Below are positions 23,601 to 35,955 of a stretch of DNA of 64,000 nt, one piece after another. Positions within the stretch are counted from its first letter, which is position 1, and each line of letters starts with the position of its first letter. The notes under the pieces were generated by a model. That model ran no database searches. It had not been told where the DNA came from and saw only the letters and a list, made by a program, of their open reading frames with translations. The DNA lies in assembly GCF_048128805.1 (NCBI RefSeq), contig NC_135997.1, forward strand, positions 13,141,116-13,205,115, read 5' to 3'. The position numbers and the translations under genes are program-made. This stretch comes from Centroberyx gerrardi (Eukaryota > Chordata > Actinopteri > Beryciformes > Berycidae).

Positions 23601-26600
23601 CTGCTGCTCATGTCTGTGGAACAGCGGCAGGCGTTTGGCCAGTGGTACGACCAGGCTATAAGCCCCCTCAACATAACCAGAGGTGGTCCATCAGTCATCA
23701 GGGACACCGGTAACCTGATCGGCTACCTGCCCTTCCACAACTTCCAACACCTCTCACCTGCTCAGGTATCAGCCCTCTGAGCTCTGACACCTGGCTGGGA
23801 AACCCGAGAAGCCGGCGCTCTGTCAGTTCGATTAGCCCCGGGGCACAGCAAAGCTACTTGTCACACTGGTCAAAAGCATAGCAAGCCACCTCCTTCTCCG
23901 TCACCACCATTGTGTCTTATATGCTTGAGCTTGTAACTGACGTTCAATAAGTAAAGATAGGAACACATGAATTAAGAATGGCCCAGGGATACAATGGTGA
24001 CTGACCTGTCAGTGCTCGCATATGAATACAAAAGAAGGTTTTAGGAATGCATCGTTCATATGATAACGCTCAAGGGCGTGAAGCAGCAGACAGCTGAATT
24101 ATTTCTTATCTCTTACATTTTGACCACCGGTGAACTTGAATATGTGACCTTGTTATTGCCATGTTCAAATAGCACATACTTACTTATTTCCAAAATGTGT
24201 TCAACGTCACATTATATTTAGACAAAATTACTACAATTGTATTTCTGCCTCATGATGATTTAATGGCAGTGTTTTGTGTTGTCATGTATCCCCAGCTGTT
24301 GCAGGGGCTGGATGTGCTGCAGATCAACTCCCTGACTCCCCTCCAGCAGCAGTTTGTAGCTCACAGCCTTATAGGCAGCTACAGAAACCTGACAGCTGAG
24401 CACTTCACCAGGTCAGGAGCTATGGAGACACCTCAAACTCTTCTGTCCATGTAGACAGTTTATAACACATTAGCTCAATAGTTATGGCCTTTCGTAAATG
24501 CTTTAACACCAAGACAACCCACTGGAAAACATATTGTTATATATTTTGATTTTACATTTCTGAGTACATTCTTAGTGTATAAGTTGAAAGTGTTAAAGTT
24601 GTTATATACATAGCATTAGCATTTAGCGTTTTGGAAGGAAGCCCCTCATCTGCAGCCAGGTGTGTGTTGTTGAACTAGTGCTTATACTTTTAGGCTGGGT
24701 AAACTGACCTGCCTGGCAGAGCCAGAGGACCTGCTGGTTTACAAAGACACTGAGGCCTTCTCAGTCATCCAGGAGAACATCATGACCTGTGTCCGCCAGG
24801 GCCTCAGCCTGCCCAGCCACATGGTAGGACCAGCCAAGTTAATATGTGCTGCCTTCATTGTTTTTCATGGTGTGTTTGTGTGTGTGTATATATTAGGGAT
24901 GGGACAATATATCGAAATTCAATATATCGCAATACAAAAAGAATTGACAATACGTATCGTGGGGCAGAAAAATGAATCACGATATTAGCGACATTTTATT
25001 TTGCTGTACTTGCCCATCACAATTTCACAAGCTCTCCATCAAAATTATATTATTTGCACTTTGTAATGACATTTTAAATTGTACATCCTAGCAAGCCAGT
25101 GCCATTCCTAGAAAGATTTATGGCTAAGAAATAAAAATAATTCTGCACAGACAGACTTTGTTGTCACTGAGCTTTTATTTTTTACATCGTATCGTGGTTG
25201 TATCGAATCGTGAACCCCATATTGCGTATCGAATCGTATCGTAAAATAAGCATATCACCCTATCCGTAATATTCTGTATATACAGTATGTAGGTGTTGGT
25301 GGGTGTGTGAATGAGTTTTCATTTAACACATATTCTCTCCATTCTTGTTCCTATCCTTCTATCCAGATCTTCAGTTTGTTCCTGAACAGCACAGAGTTCA
25401 GGTTCCCATCCCCACTCACTTCGGACCGGCTGGCAGAGCTGGCCCCCTTCCTGCCCTGGCTGGGTGTGCATTTCCTGCAGGGGCTCAGCCAATCACAGCT
25501 GCGCCCTGCCCTCCATGCCCTTTCCTCTGTGTCTTTCACTCCCGCACAGGTACAGCAGCATGCTCGACCTGTGATGTACACCTACATGTACAACATCTAG
25601 GAATTGGCAAGCACAAGCATCACCTAGCTCTCAGTAGGACCAGGTCCCATTGCCAACACTCCTATTGTCTATTTGACAAGTGAATTGATACGACTCAGAT
25701 GAGAAATGTCTGGTGTCAGTAAGCTTTGGTCTAGTCAATCCCTTTCACTGCACAAGCCCTAATTTGTCATACATGGCTGGGTTTGCTGGCAGCTGGTGGG
25801 GGTTGTAGGCTGGAAGAACAGCTGACAGGCAGTCAGTCCTCAAGACACTGACCTGAGGTGAGGTGATGCATGAGGCCAGGACCTGTGCGTTACTTCACCC
25901 TCAGCTAACATCTGAACTAGAGCCTCTTACTTTTACCTCAGCCTCACAGCTGCTGTCTTGCCTTCATATGCCATAAGGAGTCTTGAGTAGATTAAAAGAG
26001 AGGGGAGACAGCAGGATTGGAGAGGAACAGGAGACAAAACCTTCTTTTTTTTTCACCATTTGAAAGGTTAACCACAAGCATTTTTACTTACCCTTCTAAA
26101 TGTTTTTCAGGCTGCAATAATTGTCGACAAGTTGACTTCAGGTGACACAGTGAGTACTTTCCTAAACATATGAGAATGTGAGTTTCGTGTGGAGATGCTC
26201 CCCTACTTCTTTGCCCCTTTGTCCAACATCTTCCTCCTTTCTGCCCAGCTGAGTGCTCCAGGTGTGCTGCAGGGGCTCGGCTCCCTCGTTATTGGGGTGA
26301 AGGTAGAGACCTTGTGGACCCTGACTGCCAACACCCTGCTGTCGGCTTTACCTGCCATGGCCCAACACAAACCAGGCCTCAGCCCTCCACAAGCCAATGC
26401 TATTGCCACCAAACTATGGGTACAACACACACACACACGCACACACAAAGAGTGGTGGGAGTTAAATGCATACATATATCGATTGAAGGGTTTTTACACA
26501 GAAATATATCTTGTTTTGAAATTCTATTGGCCTAAGGGATATTTAATGGGCTTTTACTGTACTCAAATGAAAGAAAATTAGAATACGTTACGATAAATTG

Positions 26601-27316
26601 CAATATTGAATACCAAATTATTATTATTATTATTAATAGTATTAGTAGTAGTAGTAGTGGTATTGAGGCCAAAGTATCTTATTACTGTCATAACTATCAA
26701 TATTCTCACTCCTAACACACACACACACACATTGACTACACACTGTCCATTTTTTTACTTGAATTTGACAAATATTCCCTTGTTGAAGATGGTTGTGACA
26801 CGTTGTCTTGTGTTGTTTTGTGCAGGGTTCTCCAGCTGTGATCGGCTGGTTGAATAACGTGGAGCCTCTTCTCTCCAGCACACCGCTGCTCAGTGTAATG
26901 TCCAGGACTCGTCAGCTGGTGGCCAACAGCACCTCCGTCTTCACACGACCCTGGAACACACAGCAGGTGCAGCCCCGCCTTCCCACACACACACACCATA
27001 GGAGTACAACTTTACTTGTCCACATGGCTCGACAAACAAACCAACAGCTATGAACCTGTCTTCCCCCACAAATGATGCAGGCACCCTTTGGGCCAAGCAG
27101 TAACAAGATGCAAGTTTCATCAAAATTGGACCAGTTTTGTAGTAGTTATGGCCTTTCAAAGTTTGAAATTTTGACCTTCAACTATAGCGCCCCCATTATG
27201 CCAGTTAAATAAAAGGGCAAATGCACAAATTAATTAAAACAAGAACAAATTAAAGTTTGCCCAGAAGTTTGGCCAAATTATAGAGTAGTCCATTGGTTTT
27301 AAGTCCATATACAAAT

Positions 27317-27364
<48 letters not shown>

Positions 27365-30300
27365 ACACACACAGACACACAGACAGACACACACACACAG
27401 TTTGTATTCCGAGACTGTGAGTGTTATGAATGATGTCACTTCATGCTTCACACTCTACATTGTGTGTTTCCTCTGTTGTCATGTGAAGGTGTGTATGACA
27501 CTGTCTTGATTAGATGCTGAATTATTAAGCCAAGAGAAGCAAAGGCTGCGTCACCAGTGACAGTATGAATAGACTTGTCTGTGAATACACAAGGTGCACA
27601 CATCTTTACATGCAAACAACACAGACAAAAACTATCCTCATATCAGATTTCCATTGTCTCTGACCCCATAAAACATCTGTGCATAAACCATACAGGAGAA
27701 GAAAGCTGCTCTGAACCAGCAAGTTACAAACTACATGATGAACCACAGCTCACACAACATGCATAATATAATGTACACTAACATACACTAACTATGTTTT
27801 TTCCTGGTTTCCTTCCCAGGCTAAAGCTATATTCACAGAAGTGGATAATGCTAAACCAAAAGTAATTAAAGAAGACTTCCTGTAAGTGCAATTAATGTGT
27901 GTGTGTGTGTGTGTGGTGTGCACATTTGAGATGAATGAGCATCCTTTCTGTGCTCATTCCTATCGTCCTAGATCCAGAGGCTCTGAATGCATCACTGTTA
28001 GTCTCACATGGCTGTTGTCATGTGAAAACCCTGTAACTCCAATTTTAGTGATTTTCATTTTTCTACTTCAATTGAAGGATTACGTGCTTCTCCATAGGAT
28101 GAGAAGATTCTCTGACCTCTTGGTCTAATGAAACCCTTTCAAAACCCATTGGATAATGTCAAAAATCCAATGCCATCAAGCAAAAAACAAGGCTGTTTTT
28201 CTTAGTTCCTGAAAAGTTGATATTTTGGAGGTACAAGGCTTTTCAGAGTCTCCGTTGACTATGTTGGTCCTTCATGGTGTATCAGTATTTTACAGCTTTA
28301 TGTGTACATGCTATGTGTATTCACTGACACTTTGTGTAACCAGGACTCTCGGGACGGTGGGTCAGGGTGTGAGCTGCAAGGTCTTACGGCAGCTCTTCCA
28401 GGCCGATCCCTCGTTTTCAGCGGTGAAAGGAATCCTGGCCTTCCTCAGAAAGCAGCCTGTTCCCCTCCACACCTCACTGGTAAATAACACTCAACTTTTT
28501 TTAATCTATTTTTATCCATCTATTCTTTCTTTATTTAGACAGAGCGAAAGTAGCGAGGGAGACAGAGTAGAGAAAGCTCTGGCGCGATTTGATCCAAGGC
28601 CAGCAGGGGCACATGTGGTTCCAGAGGTGCTGCACTCAACAGCTTGTTTTAAGAGAAAGTTAAAACCTTTATAGCAGCTATCATGTTGAATGACAGTGAG
28701 TTTCACACTAGGTTAATAGCAGATACCAAAGCCTCATCTGCAACATATCTTTTTCTACTAGAAGAAGTGTGATTTTGACTCCATTGTCGTTGACAGCATT
28801 TGTGGTGTTTTTTTGTTCCTCTGGACAGAAAAAGTGTGTGATCAAGGAGCTGTATCAGTTTGAGTTCTTCTCTGAACTGCTTGGAGAACTTGGAGCTGAG
28901 ATCGCCCTGGCCCTGCCGTGAGTCTGCAGCTGTCATCGATTAGTGCACTACACATATTTATGTTACATGTTACACGTTTTTCAGGCATGTCATCATGATC
29001 ACAAAAAAAAACAAGGAAATGGTAATCTCACTAGAGATGATCAAGAATTATATGTCAAAAATCTTCCCTAAAAAATCACTCCACTCACTCACTCACTCAC
29101 TCACTCAAATATGGGAACTCCCTGTGTATTTGTTTTTGGTCTATTAAAGAAGACAATATACAGATAAAATAGATTTGAAAAAAAAATACTATAGCTGAGT
29201 GAACTGCTCACTCTCCTTGTAAAAAGAAGATATTTGATCAACTTAACCAAAATTGGCTCAGTGACAAAACAGCCCATAACCATCAAGATCACACTTCATA
29301 TTCATGAGGGGTCTAAATGGTATTTTATGAATAGAGATTTACTGATTTCTTAGGTGCTTAATGAAAAGAAGTAACCTTTATATAATTTTTATGTTACATC
29401 ATGCTATCTTCCTATATATTTGTTATTTAAATGTACCAAAAACAAGTAGTTTGCTCATGGTTCCTATATTATTTAACACCAGTGTATTTTTGATTTTCAC
29501 GCGATTGTTTTTTTTGTGTGTTTGCTCGCAGGGTGAGCAGCATCAAGAAGTTCCCTGTGAACATGATGGATACTCTAAGGAAGATGATTGTCCAGGACCC
29601 GCATCACTTCCTTTTGCTCTCTAGAACCAAACAGGAGCTCCTGGTGGACAAGATAGTGCAGAGGATGGTCAGTGGAACAGCATATGTGTTACTACACTTT
29701 TAGAAAGTTAAAAGGAATGGAAAGGAAGGAGTGCGAATGAATGAAGAAAGGTTGATCAATGTTCAGGTATTACTGGTTTGGTCTGTGGTGTTGTGTGGTC
29801 GACGGTACTTGTGTTGAAGCGTACCCTTTCCCCCAGGGCATGTACACAGGCGAGTTCACAGAGGAGGAGTTCCGTTCATTGGGCATTATGGCGACTTTTG
29901 TGGTGGATGAGGTGTTTGTGCAGCTGGACCAAAGCTTCTTTGTCTACAATCTGGACTTGCTCCGGGGGCTCTGCTACACCTCCACCAAGAGGGACCTGGT
30001 GGCTCGCATCCTAGAAGAACCTGGCACCTTCGGGTAATGCAGTTATCCAAAGAAAACCGTGCGTCTCCAAAATGACAACTTCTCAGGAACTAAGTAAAAC
30101 AGCCTTGTTTTTTTTGGCTTGATTGCAATGCATTTTTGAGTTTGTCCAATTTTCCAGCCCAAGAGGTCGTAGAATTTTCTCAACCCATAGAGGAACCATG
30201 TAATCCTTCAGTTGAAGTGAAAACATGAAAATCAAAATTGGAGATGTACGGTTTTCACACGACAACGATGTGCAAACACCTACTGTTCACACACTATGGC

Positions 30301-33300
30301 TGTCTTTGCATGATGATGAAATGTTTTGTTCCCTCACAGCCCAGTCCAGAACTGGAACCACGTAACACTCAGTCAGGTGGACAGGTTTCTCTTCTTCTTG
30401 CCCAAAGACAAGCTGCAGCAGATTTCCCCAGTGAGTCTTTTGCGCTACTTTTTTTCAGTCTACTCTATTCATTTAGCATCATATTCAAATTGCCCCTGAG
30501 AATAGTTAAAACATATTGTTACGACAGATTCATTGCACGTCCAGAAATCCACAGTGGGGTGTCGGGATTGTTACTTGATGCCAGGGCAGGAGAGGCTGTA
30601 AATGAATCCCTGAGGTGTCACATCTCCAATAGGTGTCAGGATCAGGTGGTGGAGTTCCTGTTGTCCACCTGACCATTCATTTGTGTGTGTGTGTGTGTGT
30701 GTGTGTGCGCAAAGGATTCGATGACCCTGGGCCGTATAGAGCGGTTGTTCCTGAGCCAGAGTCAGTGGGAACATGGGGATGTGGGAGTCCACTGTATGAA
30801 GGGCAGAGACCTGGAGGAGAGGAGGAGTTTGTTTGAAAAGCAGCAGTTCGTTCTTCAGTTTTTCCTTGGCTTCCTCAAAGTGGGTCATCTCTCATGTGAG
30901 CAGCACTTTTGTTCTTAAATCTCTGGAAGAACACTAATGCCGAAACTCAACTTTCTATCAAGCAACTATAATGTGTCACTTAAAAGTCTACTGAGTTTCA
31001 AGTGATGCACATAATTGTGTGAAAAGCAGATAGACATTCAGTGTCTGGGCTAGGGTTAATCTTAGGGTTAGGGTTAATGTTAGAAACAGGGTCAGGGTAG
31101 GGTAGGGTTGGGTTTAGGTTTAAAAATGGGGTCAGGGTTACAGTTACATAGTAACAGTTACAGTCTATGGAGATGCACCAAATAGGCAAGTGACACTCTG
31201 TTGAACATCTACTTTTTGTCACCTGATAGTTAGTTGAGTACATTGGCCTATCCAAACAAAGTGCTACCAAATTATCACTACAGAATAATGACAAATGTTT
31301 TCACTCAACACTATGTAATCAACACAACAAAGTAAGACAAAAATAACTAAGTAAATGAATGATACTTGTGCTATATGCTAGATGTCTGCAGCATCCCCTG
31401 ATCAGATCCATCTCCCTGTTTGTCCTTGGCCAGCTCCTGCTTTGATTCCTAGCTGTGCGCTTCTGCACACGACAGCTCCCTCTGCCTGGACCACTAACAG
31501 TCTGACAGACATGTCTTCATCGGCCTTCTCCAACTGTCTGGAGTTGATGGGCCACGACCCGTTCCTTACACCCTACCAACGCACCCTGCTGCTCAAGAAA
31601 GTCAAAGAGGTGAGATTCTGTTCCATCCATCCATCATGCAAGAACTGCCACAGCGAGGAACATCACCGATGTTCGTCACAGATGCATTTAATTCAAGGCT
31701 CCTACTGTACTGGGGAATTTCCATACATCCTGTTTATTAAACCCCTCCTTAATCCAGGTGTTAATATATCCGCTCTGTCTTTTTTTTTTATTGCAAAACA
31801 TGTGGTACAAATGCACAAAGGTGATACTTAAGTAATAACAATCTTCTACATATTTGTGAAGAAACAGAGCAAGGGGATGATAATTACATAATATCTGCAC
31901 ATTCACAAACATATATTTAAAGAAGTGCACTGTGTACTGTCACTGTCTTAATAGCTTTTTTACTGTTTGAAGATGATACTGTTTTAATATATTGTTTGGT
32001 ACTGTTTTCAAAAACAGTAAATAACGGCTTTGAGTTGGTGAATTTGATTTTATGGATGTGAAATTTTGTTAAAATAATGATGTCTGCCCTGTTTTAACTG
32101 GGGTCCCTCTGGGATGGCGTGTTTGTGTGTATGAAGGTGTATGGCCCCATCTACTCCATGTCCCCGTCCCTGATCGCTCAGCTGGGCGGACTAGCGGTGC
32201 AGCTGTCAGTAGAGGAGCTGGGCACCCTCCGTCTGTCCGAGCTGAGGAGTATCTATGCCATGGGAGCAGTCAACACCTGGAGAGACAGACAGGTAGCAGC
32301 TTTGGTCACAGCCATAGACATATTACATACGCTGCATTCACTAGCTTTCTGAAACAAATTGTACAAGTAGCACTGGCATACATCACAATACAGGGTGAAG
32401 ATACAGTACATGTTAATACGTCCACCATACAATCCTGTTTTACAGTATTTTACGGTCACTCGTTCTCTCCGTCTCTTTCATCCTAGCTGGCTGTGCTGTT
32501 CACCACCTTGTTAAACTCGACCAAGCAGAGTCCTACCCAGCTAGACTCCAGCACACTGGTGGCAATGGGATACATTGTGTGTGGAGCTAAAGCAACAGAG
32601 ATGCGCGTTTTCAATGCTGTGGAGTTCAGGTGAGACAAAACAAATAAAATATATAGTAATCTCTTTGAGCCCTGGAGTATAGGCCACATTTCAGGTTCAA
32701 TCATAATATTGTAAAAGAACAGGAGGAGGAAGTCTGTCCAGACTAATTTCTACCTTCCCTTTCTTCTGTTCCTTGTACTTACTGTGACCTGGTGTGTCTC
32801 CCCCTGGTGGCTGCAGTAAGGCCGTGCTGTGGCTGGGTCAGCTGAGGCTGTCCTGCTCAGAGGAGCAGCTACTGGCTCTTGTTGGCCTTCTGACCCACAG
32901 CCTTGCTTTTGGACCCACAAGTTCATGGGGGACTGATGTCTTCATTGAGATTGGAGCTCTGGCAGGTACGGCACAGTCACTCTCCTCATGTTGAGGGTGT
33001 GACATTCACTTTCTGCATCACTCACTGATTTGTTGAGATCAGAATTCTGGCTGGTATACAATTCAAAAGGTTTGAATCTTTGACAGAAAGTTGCCCTGGT
33101 TTCAAAGTTGCGATCACTTGTAGTCCTCTGTCTGAAAGTATGTTACTGTTTTATATCCTATTTCCGCATGCTATATATGCTCGCAAGCTTAAGGTGAAGG
33201 CATCCTGATGTGAACATCCTCACTCAGTTATGGTTGGATCGTGGTGTTAGTGGCTGTTAAGCTCTGGGAGCATTCTTTTGTGCTAGTTCACTCTCTTTGA

Positions 33301-34385
33301 AACATTTCCACTTTGTGCAGCTGGTCTTCCAGATATGTCCATGTCAGCTTTGGTGAAAGAGCAAATTGAAGGAATCACGCCTCTGGCTATCTCACTGATA
33401 CCACCTGAGAAGTTTGCTGTAAGTCTTCCCCAAAACAAGTCTATGAAGTTCTATAAAGCTTTTGTTCTGGGGCCCAAAATATCTTGTCCTATGTCTATGC
33501 ATTCATCTTGACAATTCCTAATCTTGCCTCTCCCCATTTCGCTCATGTTTCCGTCTGTTGTGTCACTTTCTCAAGGTGGTGTTTGACCAGAGCCAGATCA
33601 GCATGTTCTCCTATGAGCAGGCTGTCGCAGTAACAGCTGAACAGCGAGCGGCCCTGTCAGATGTCCAGCGGACAGCGCTGGCTATGGTGCTGACACCCTG
33701 GGAGGACAGGCCCGTAGACTTCAGAGGTAAATCACTGAAACTTGGACAATTTGGTCTGTTGATAATTAGAAACATGTACTTATGTTCACAAAATTCACAT
33801 AATTCGTATGATCTTGGGACAATCCACCAAAATTAGTGAGCATGAACAAACCTCTCTCAAAGCTCAAAAACAAGACTCTTATCTGTGCTTGTCATTCACT
33901 TAAATCGCATTTGTCAATGTCTGGGAGGTTGAATTTGTGGAGTCATAGCATTTGTAAGAGGTTTATTTCATAGAGGCCCTAACTCTCCCAGCTCTGAAAC
34001 AGAAAATGTACCCATAATTGCTGGAATATCACCCCAGGTACTGTCATGTTGTTTACAAAGCAGCTCTCCCATTCACTCGTAATGGAGCAACTCCAGAAAG
34101 TGTGACGGCATAATCCAAACTGGCCGAGATCATGTGAATTTTGTTTTACGTTGCCTTTTGTTTGCGACATGCCCAAATACAAAGATGTACAGTATAACCA
34201 ATGGGCATTATATTTTGCACAGCTCTCCATTTGTATTGGTTTGACCGCAGTGTCGTTGTTTGTGTGTGTGTGTGTGTGCGTGCCCAGGGAGGTCATCGGG
34301 GCTGGCAGTGAGCCCCAGTCCTCTGTGTCTCCTGATGGGACTGCTGATGCTGCTGATCCTGCTGCCCTGCCCCGCCATGCCCTGA
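16189..34385 (+). CDS. strc: Stereocilin (whole gene, 29 coding exons)
   Basis: Stereocilin is an extracellular protein of the hair-cell bundle. In mammals it forms the top connectors between stereocilia and the attachment to the tectorial membrane, and its loss causes deafness (DFNB16). Exons 1-5 (to 20103) and 6-29 are listed in separate entries below. Their lengths total 6183 bases, giving about 2060 aa; human is about 1775 aa, also with 29 exons from memory. Family matches include LKQLLMWGLNHNVSW near the start and FGPTSSWGTDVFIEIGALA, ITPLAISLIPPEKFAVVF and EQAVAVTAEQRAALS near the end. The protein begins with a signal peptide (MWSTPAIFLVCILFG) and ends in a hydrophobic tail. The extra length comes mainly from an N-terminal run of cysteine modules. 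A 3' UTR runs to about 35200. The gene lies head-to-tail between ctdspl2 and eif3j, and I see no second copy or pseudogene. Confidence 0.93.
17775..20103 (+). CDS. strc: Stereocilin exons 4-5: six tandem four-cysteine modules
   Basis: Exon 4 is 17775-19137 and exon 5 is 19294-20103. After a proline-rich linker (PLPPPPPL) there are six modules of about 56-60 residues, spaced 65-90 residues apart, starting near 18285, 18490, 18715, 18940, 19294 and 19546. The pattern is C-x-Y-x2-W-x(9-14)-LC-x(5-6)-D-x2-F-x3-VC-x-N-x(4-6)-L, ending W-x4-C in most copies. Examples are LCRYESW, SCRYSQW, VCKYSDW and QCQYSSW. Many N-x-S/T sites are present. Exon 5 begins exactly at the cysteine start of module 5. 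After module 6 the exon enters the helical ARM-like part (ITVVILVALEESQ). I know of only one or two degenerate copies in the mammalian protein. Confidence 0.9.
20655..34385 (+). CDS. strc: Stereocilin exons 6-29: helical superhelix and C-terminus
   Basis: Exons: 20655-20720, 20829-20939, 21143-21297, 23579-23765, 24296-24411, 24694-24823, 25367-25549, 26111-26149, 26249-26419, 26826-26966, 27820-27881, 28344-28479, 28829-28917, 29532-29667, 29837-30033, 30340-30430, 30715-30879, 31382-31609, 32137-32292, 32487-32629, 32817-32965, 33321-33418, 33576-33726 and 34288-34385. All phases close. The protein is leucine-rich and helical, as in the stereocilin/otoancorin/mesothelin superfamily. The last exon codes a hydrophobic tail (LCLLMGLLMLLILL) that fits a GPI-anchor signal. 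The start of exon 31382-31609 is chosen by phase alone; its pyrimidine tract is poor. Exons 30715, 32137 and 34288 follow TG-rich tracts. Confidence 0.88.
21919..22522 (+). mobile_element. Degenerate Tc1/mariner-like transposon
   Basis: Near the right end the sequence reads TAGATAAGTGCACCTAAGAA followed by AGTGGATACTGAGTGT, which I recognise as a decayed form of the common vertebrate Tc1-like terminus. The left end (TTCTACTTTATGTACACCTC) is its rough inverted partner. Between them are stop-riddled transposase remnants in which words equivalent to TAWSNES and a GCAAGCAACATGAACCCA stretch remain. The element is inactive. The boundaries are approximate. Confidence 0.6.
22830..23470 (-). mobile_element. 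LINE (non-LTR retrotransposon) 3' end relic
   Basis: On the minus strand, at about 23215-23310, the frame reads HSGHRFIVSKLKIKGTRDSF and then ATANRLLNLHRN before a stop. This matches the well-known C-terminal pattern of fish LINE ORF2 proteins (SGRRFR...TNR..NSF...A.RLLN). An A/T-rich 3' UTR follows down to about 22.8 kb. The element is 5' truncated, in antisense to strc. Confidence 0.65.
24893..25268. mobile_element. Decayed DNA-transposon-like element rich in TATCG
   Basis: It starts TTAGGGATGGGACAATATAT. It ends with ATATCACCCTATCC, whose reverse complement (GGATAGGGTGATAT) resembles the start. The interior is full of ATCGTATCG and TATATCGAAA words near both ends. It is a common type of non-autonomous element in fish introns. 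Class not assigned. Confidence 0.55.
27317..27400. repeat. (CA)n microsatellite, partly interrupted
   Basis: About 22 perfect CA units are followed by CAGACA-interrupted units, within a strc intron. Confidence 0.95.
28014..28250 (+). repeat. Dispersed repeat family, copy A
   Basis: It begins GTTGTCATGTGAAAACCC and contains TGAAGGATTACGTGCTTCTC and AACAAGGCTGTTTTTCTTAG. Reverse-oriented copy B (30050-30266) and copy C (49087-49300) share the same order of blocks. The ends suggest weak terminal inverted repeats. It lies in a strc intron. Confidence 0.7.
29079..29106. repeat. (ACTC)n microsatellite
   Basis: A short tetranucleotide run lies in a strc intron. Confidence 0.85.
30050..30266 (-). 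repeat. Dispersed repeat family, copy B
   Basis: Read on the minus strand it starts GTTGTCGTGTGAAAACCG, then has TTCAACTGAAGGATTACATG and CAAGGCTGTTTTACTTAG. It has the same block order as copies A and C. It lies in the strc intron following exon 29837-30033. Confidence 0.7.
31051..31143 (+). repeat. Degenerate TTAGGG-like repeat
   Basis: Imperfect GGGTTAG, GGGTAG and GGGTTTAGG units lie in a strc intron. They resemble the purer arrays at 52.2-52.7 kb. Confidence 0.7.
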
Positions 34386-34710
34386 TTTGCCCCGTTCGGC
34401 CCTGGCACACGACCTCGCTCACCCCTGCTGGACCAGGAGAAATCTCTTCCACCACACTGCGAAGATGATCTGATCTATCTGTGCAATACTGTATCTCTTT
34501 GAAATGAGCAGCACTTCAGGATTTCTATTTGTTTATGGGTTTGTAATTTATTTTGTGTATCAGCCCTCAAGTGAGTTGTAATTTATTTGTGTAGCTATCT
34601 CTTTTACATATCAGCATACAGCACTGAAGAAACCAAAGGAATATTGTGTAACTTATAAAAGAGATTAAAAAAAAATAGAATTACACAGTATATATATATA
34701 TACTATACTA

Positions 34711-34761
<51 letters not shown>

Positions 34762-35200
34762 CACCCACTGTATTTAACCCACACCTGCAGAATGAGTTTC
34801 ATTACACTTAGGCCTCATTTTATTTTTGGGAACCTGAATGAAAACCAGCTGTAGCCTTCTCAGGGATGCGACGCCATACCCAGAACAGCAACCAAAATAC
34901 TTTAAAGATTAAAACAGAGTTATTATGAGCAACTCCTTATGCAATACTGTGTTGTGAACCTGAAAAATTTATTTTTTTAGAAATGACAAAACGTTTTTGT
35001 CTGTGTGAGAGCTGTAACATTTGGTACATTTATATCTATCCTGAATGATCTTGTTTAGATATCCAAGTACATAAAGCTTAATAACAACTGATCCACTTGG
35101 ACTGGTTTATAAACTACTGGTCTACTTGTTGCTGTGAGTTTTGTATTGTTGTGCAAACATTCTGGTATGATAAACATGGACCTAAATTAATAAACGGAAC
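34386..35200 (+). other. strc 3' untranslated region
   Basis: Non-coding sequence follows the TGA at 34383-34385. Candidate polyadenylation signals are ATTAAA near 34665 and AATAAA at about 35188-35193. An AT dinucleotide run (about 34690-34758) interrupts it. Confidence 0.5.
34690..34758. repeat. (TA)n microsatellite
   Basis: A long alternating TA tract lies in the strc 3' UTR or just beyond an early polyadenylation site. Confidence 0.95.
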
Positions 35201-35955
35201 TATTCTGCCTATGCTTGAATCTTGTTTTCTATTTTTACTCTTATGAGCGCTCAATGCAGAGGTTCAAACTATTTTCACATTTCACATTAAAAGTTGACAT
35301 TGCAACAAAAGACAACCAAAAGACAACAAGAAAGAAACCTGTAATGGACATGCTGTAGTATAATTTACTAAAATGATCACCATCTAATTGTGAAAGGACT
35401 GAGGAATAAGCAAGAAGACACAACCTCTGCTTTGAGCTATAGCTAATTATCAGATTTTTGATTGCCCTGATCCACCCCATCTATCTGGGTGTCTTTCATT
35501 AAATGAAGCAAAATATGCCCATTGGTCTGGGTTGGCCAATTTTAACAACCCATATTGCTGAGATTGTAGGTACAACCCCATTCAATGTCAAACTCTTTCA
35601 CATTACATACATCCCAAACCCAGGTTGCCCAACACAAGATCAGAGCAACAACCTCTACTTAACTATTAATAGAAAACACAACAAATGAAACACATCCACC
35701 ACTCACTGCTCTGTCTGTGCTACAACTCAAATTGCAGGGCAGGTGTTTGCATATTTATTTTACCATTTAATGAAATACACCCAAATAGATAATAGATCAG
35801 TTTCCTGTCATATTGCTTGAAGCCATCCAGTGAAGTCAGGTCACCAGATCGGCATAAAGAGTGGAGTCTAGAAAGTAGGTGTTGTTTCTGAACGGGGCCA
35901 ACGGGCTGCTGCACTGACTTCGATCCTGCTGTCAAACACTACCAACACAGCCAAC
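35201..35955 (+). promoter_or_regulatory. Intergenic region and eif3j promoter
   Basis: About 750 bases separate the likely strc 3' end from the eif3j start codon. No gene or clear repeat was seen. The last 80 bases before the ATG are less AT-rich and probably hold the transcription start; no TATA box was recognised. Confidence 0.45.

Noticed and set aside
26427..27400. CRISPR-like spaced repeats
   Set aside because: They are CA microsatellites in an animal genome; no direct repeat with unique spacers.
31434..31453. Alternative acceptors for strc exon 23 with better pyrimidine tracts
   Set aside because: They break the reading phase with the preceding exon (phase 0). Only the start at 31382 keeps the frame.
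16189..34385. A second, tandem strc copy or pseudogene as in human
   Set aside because: Each exon is found once and all phases close. No duplicate exon was seen in the window.
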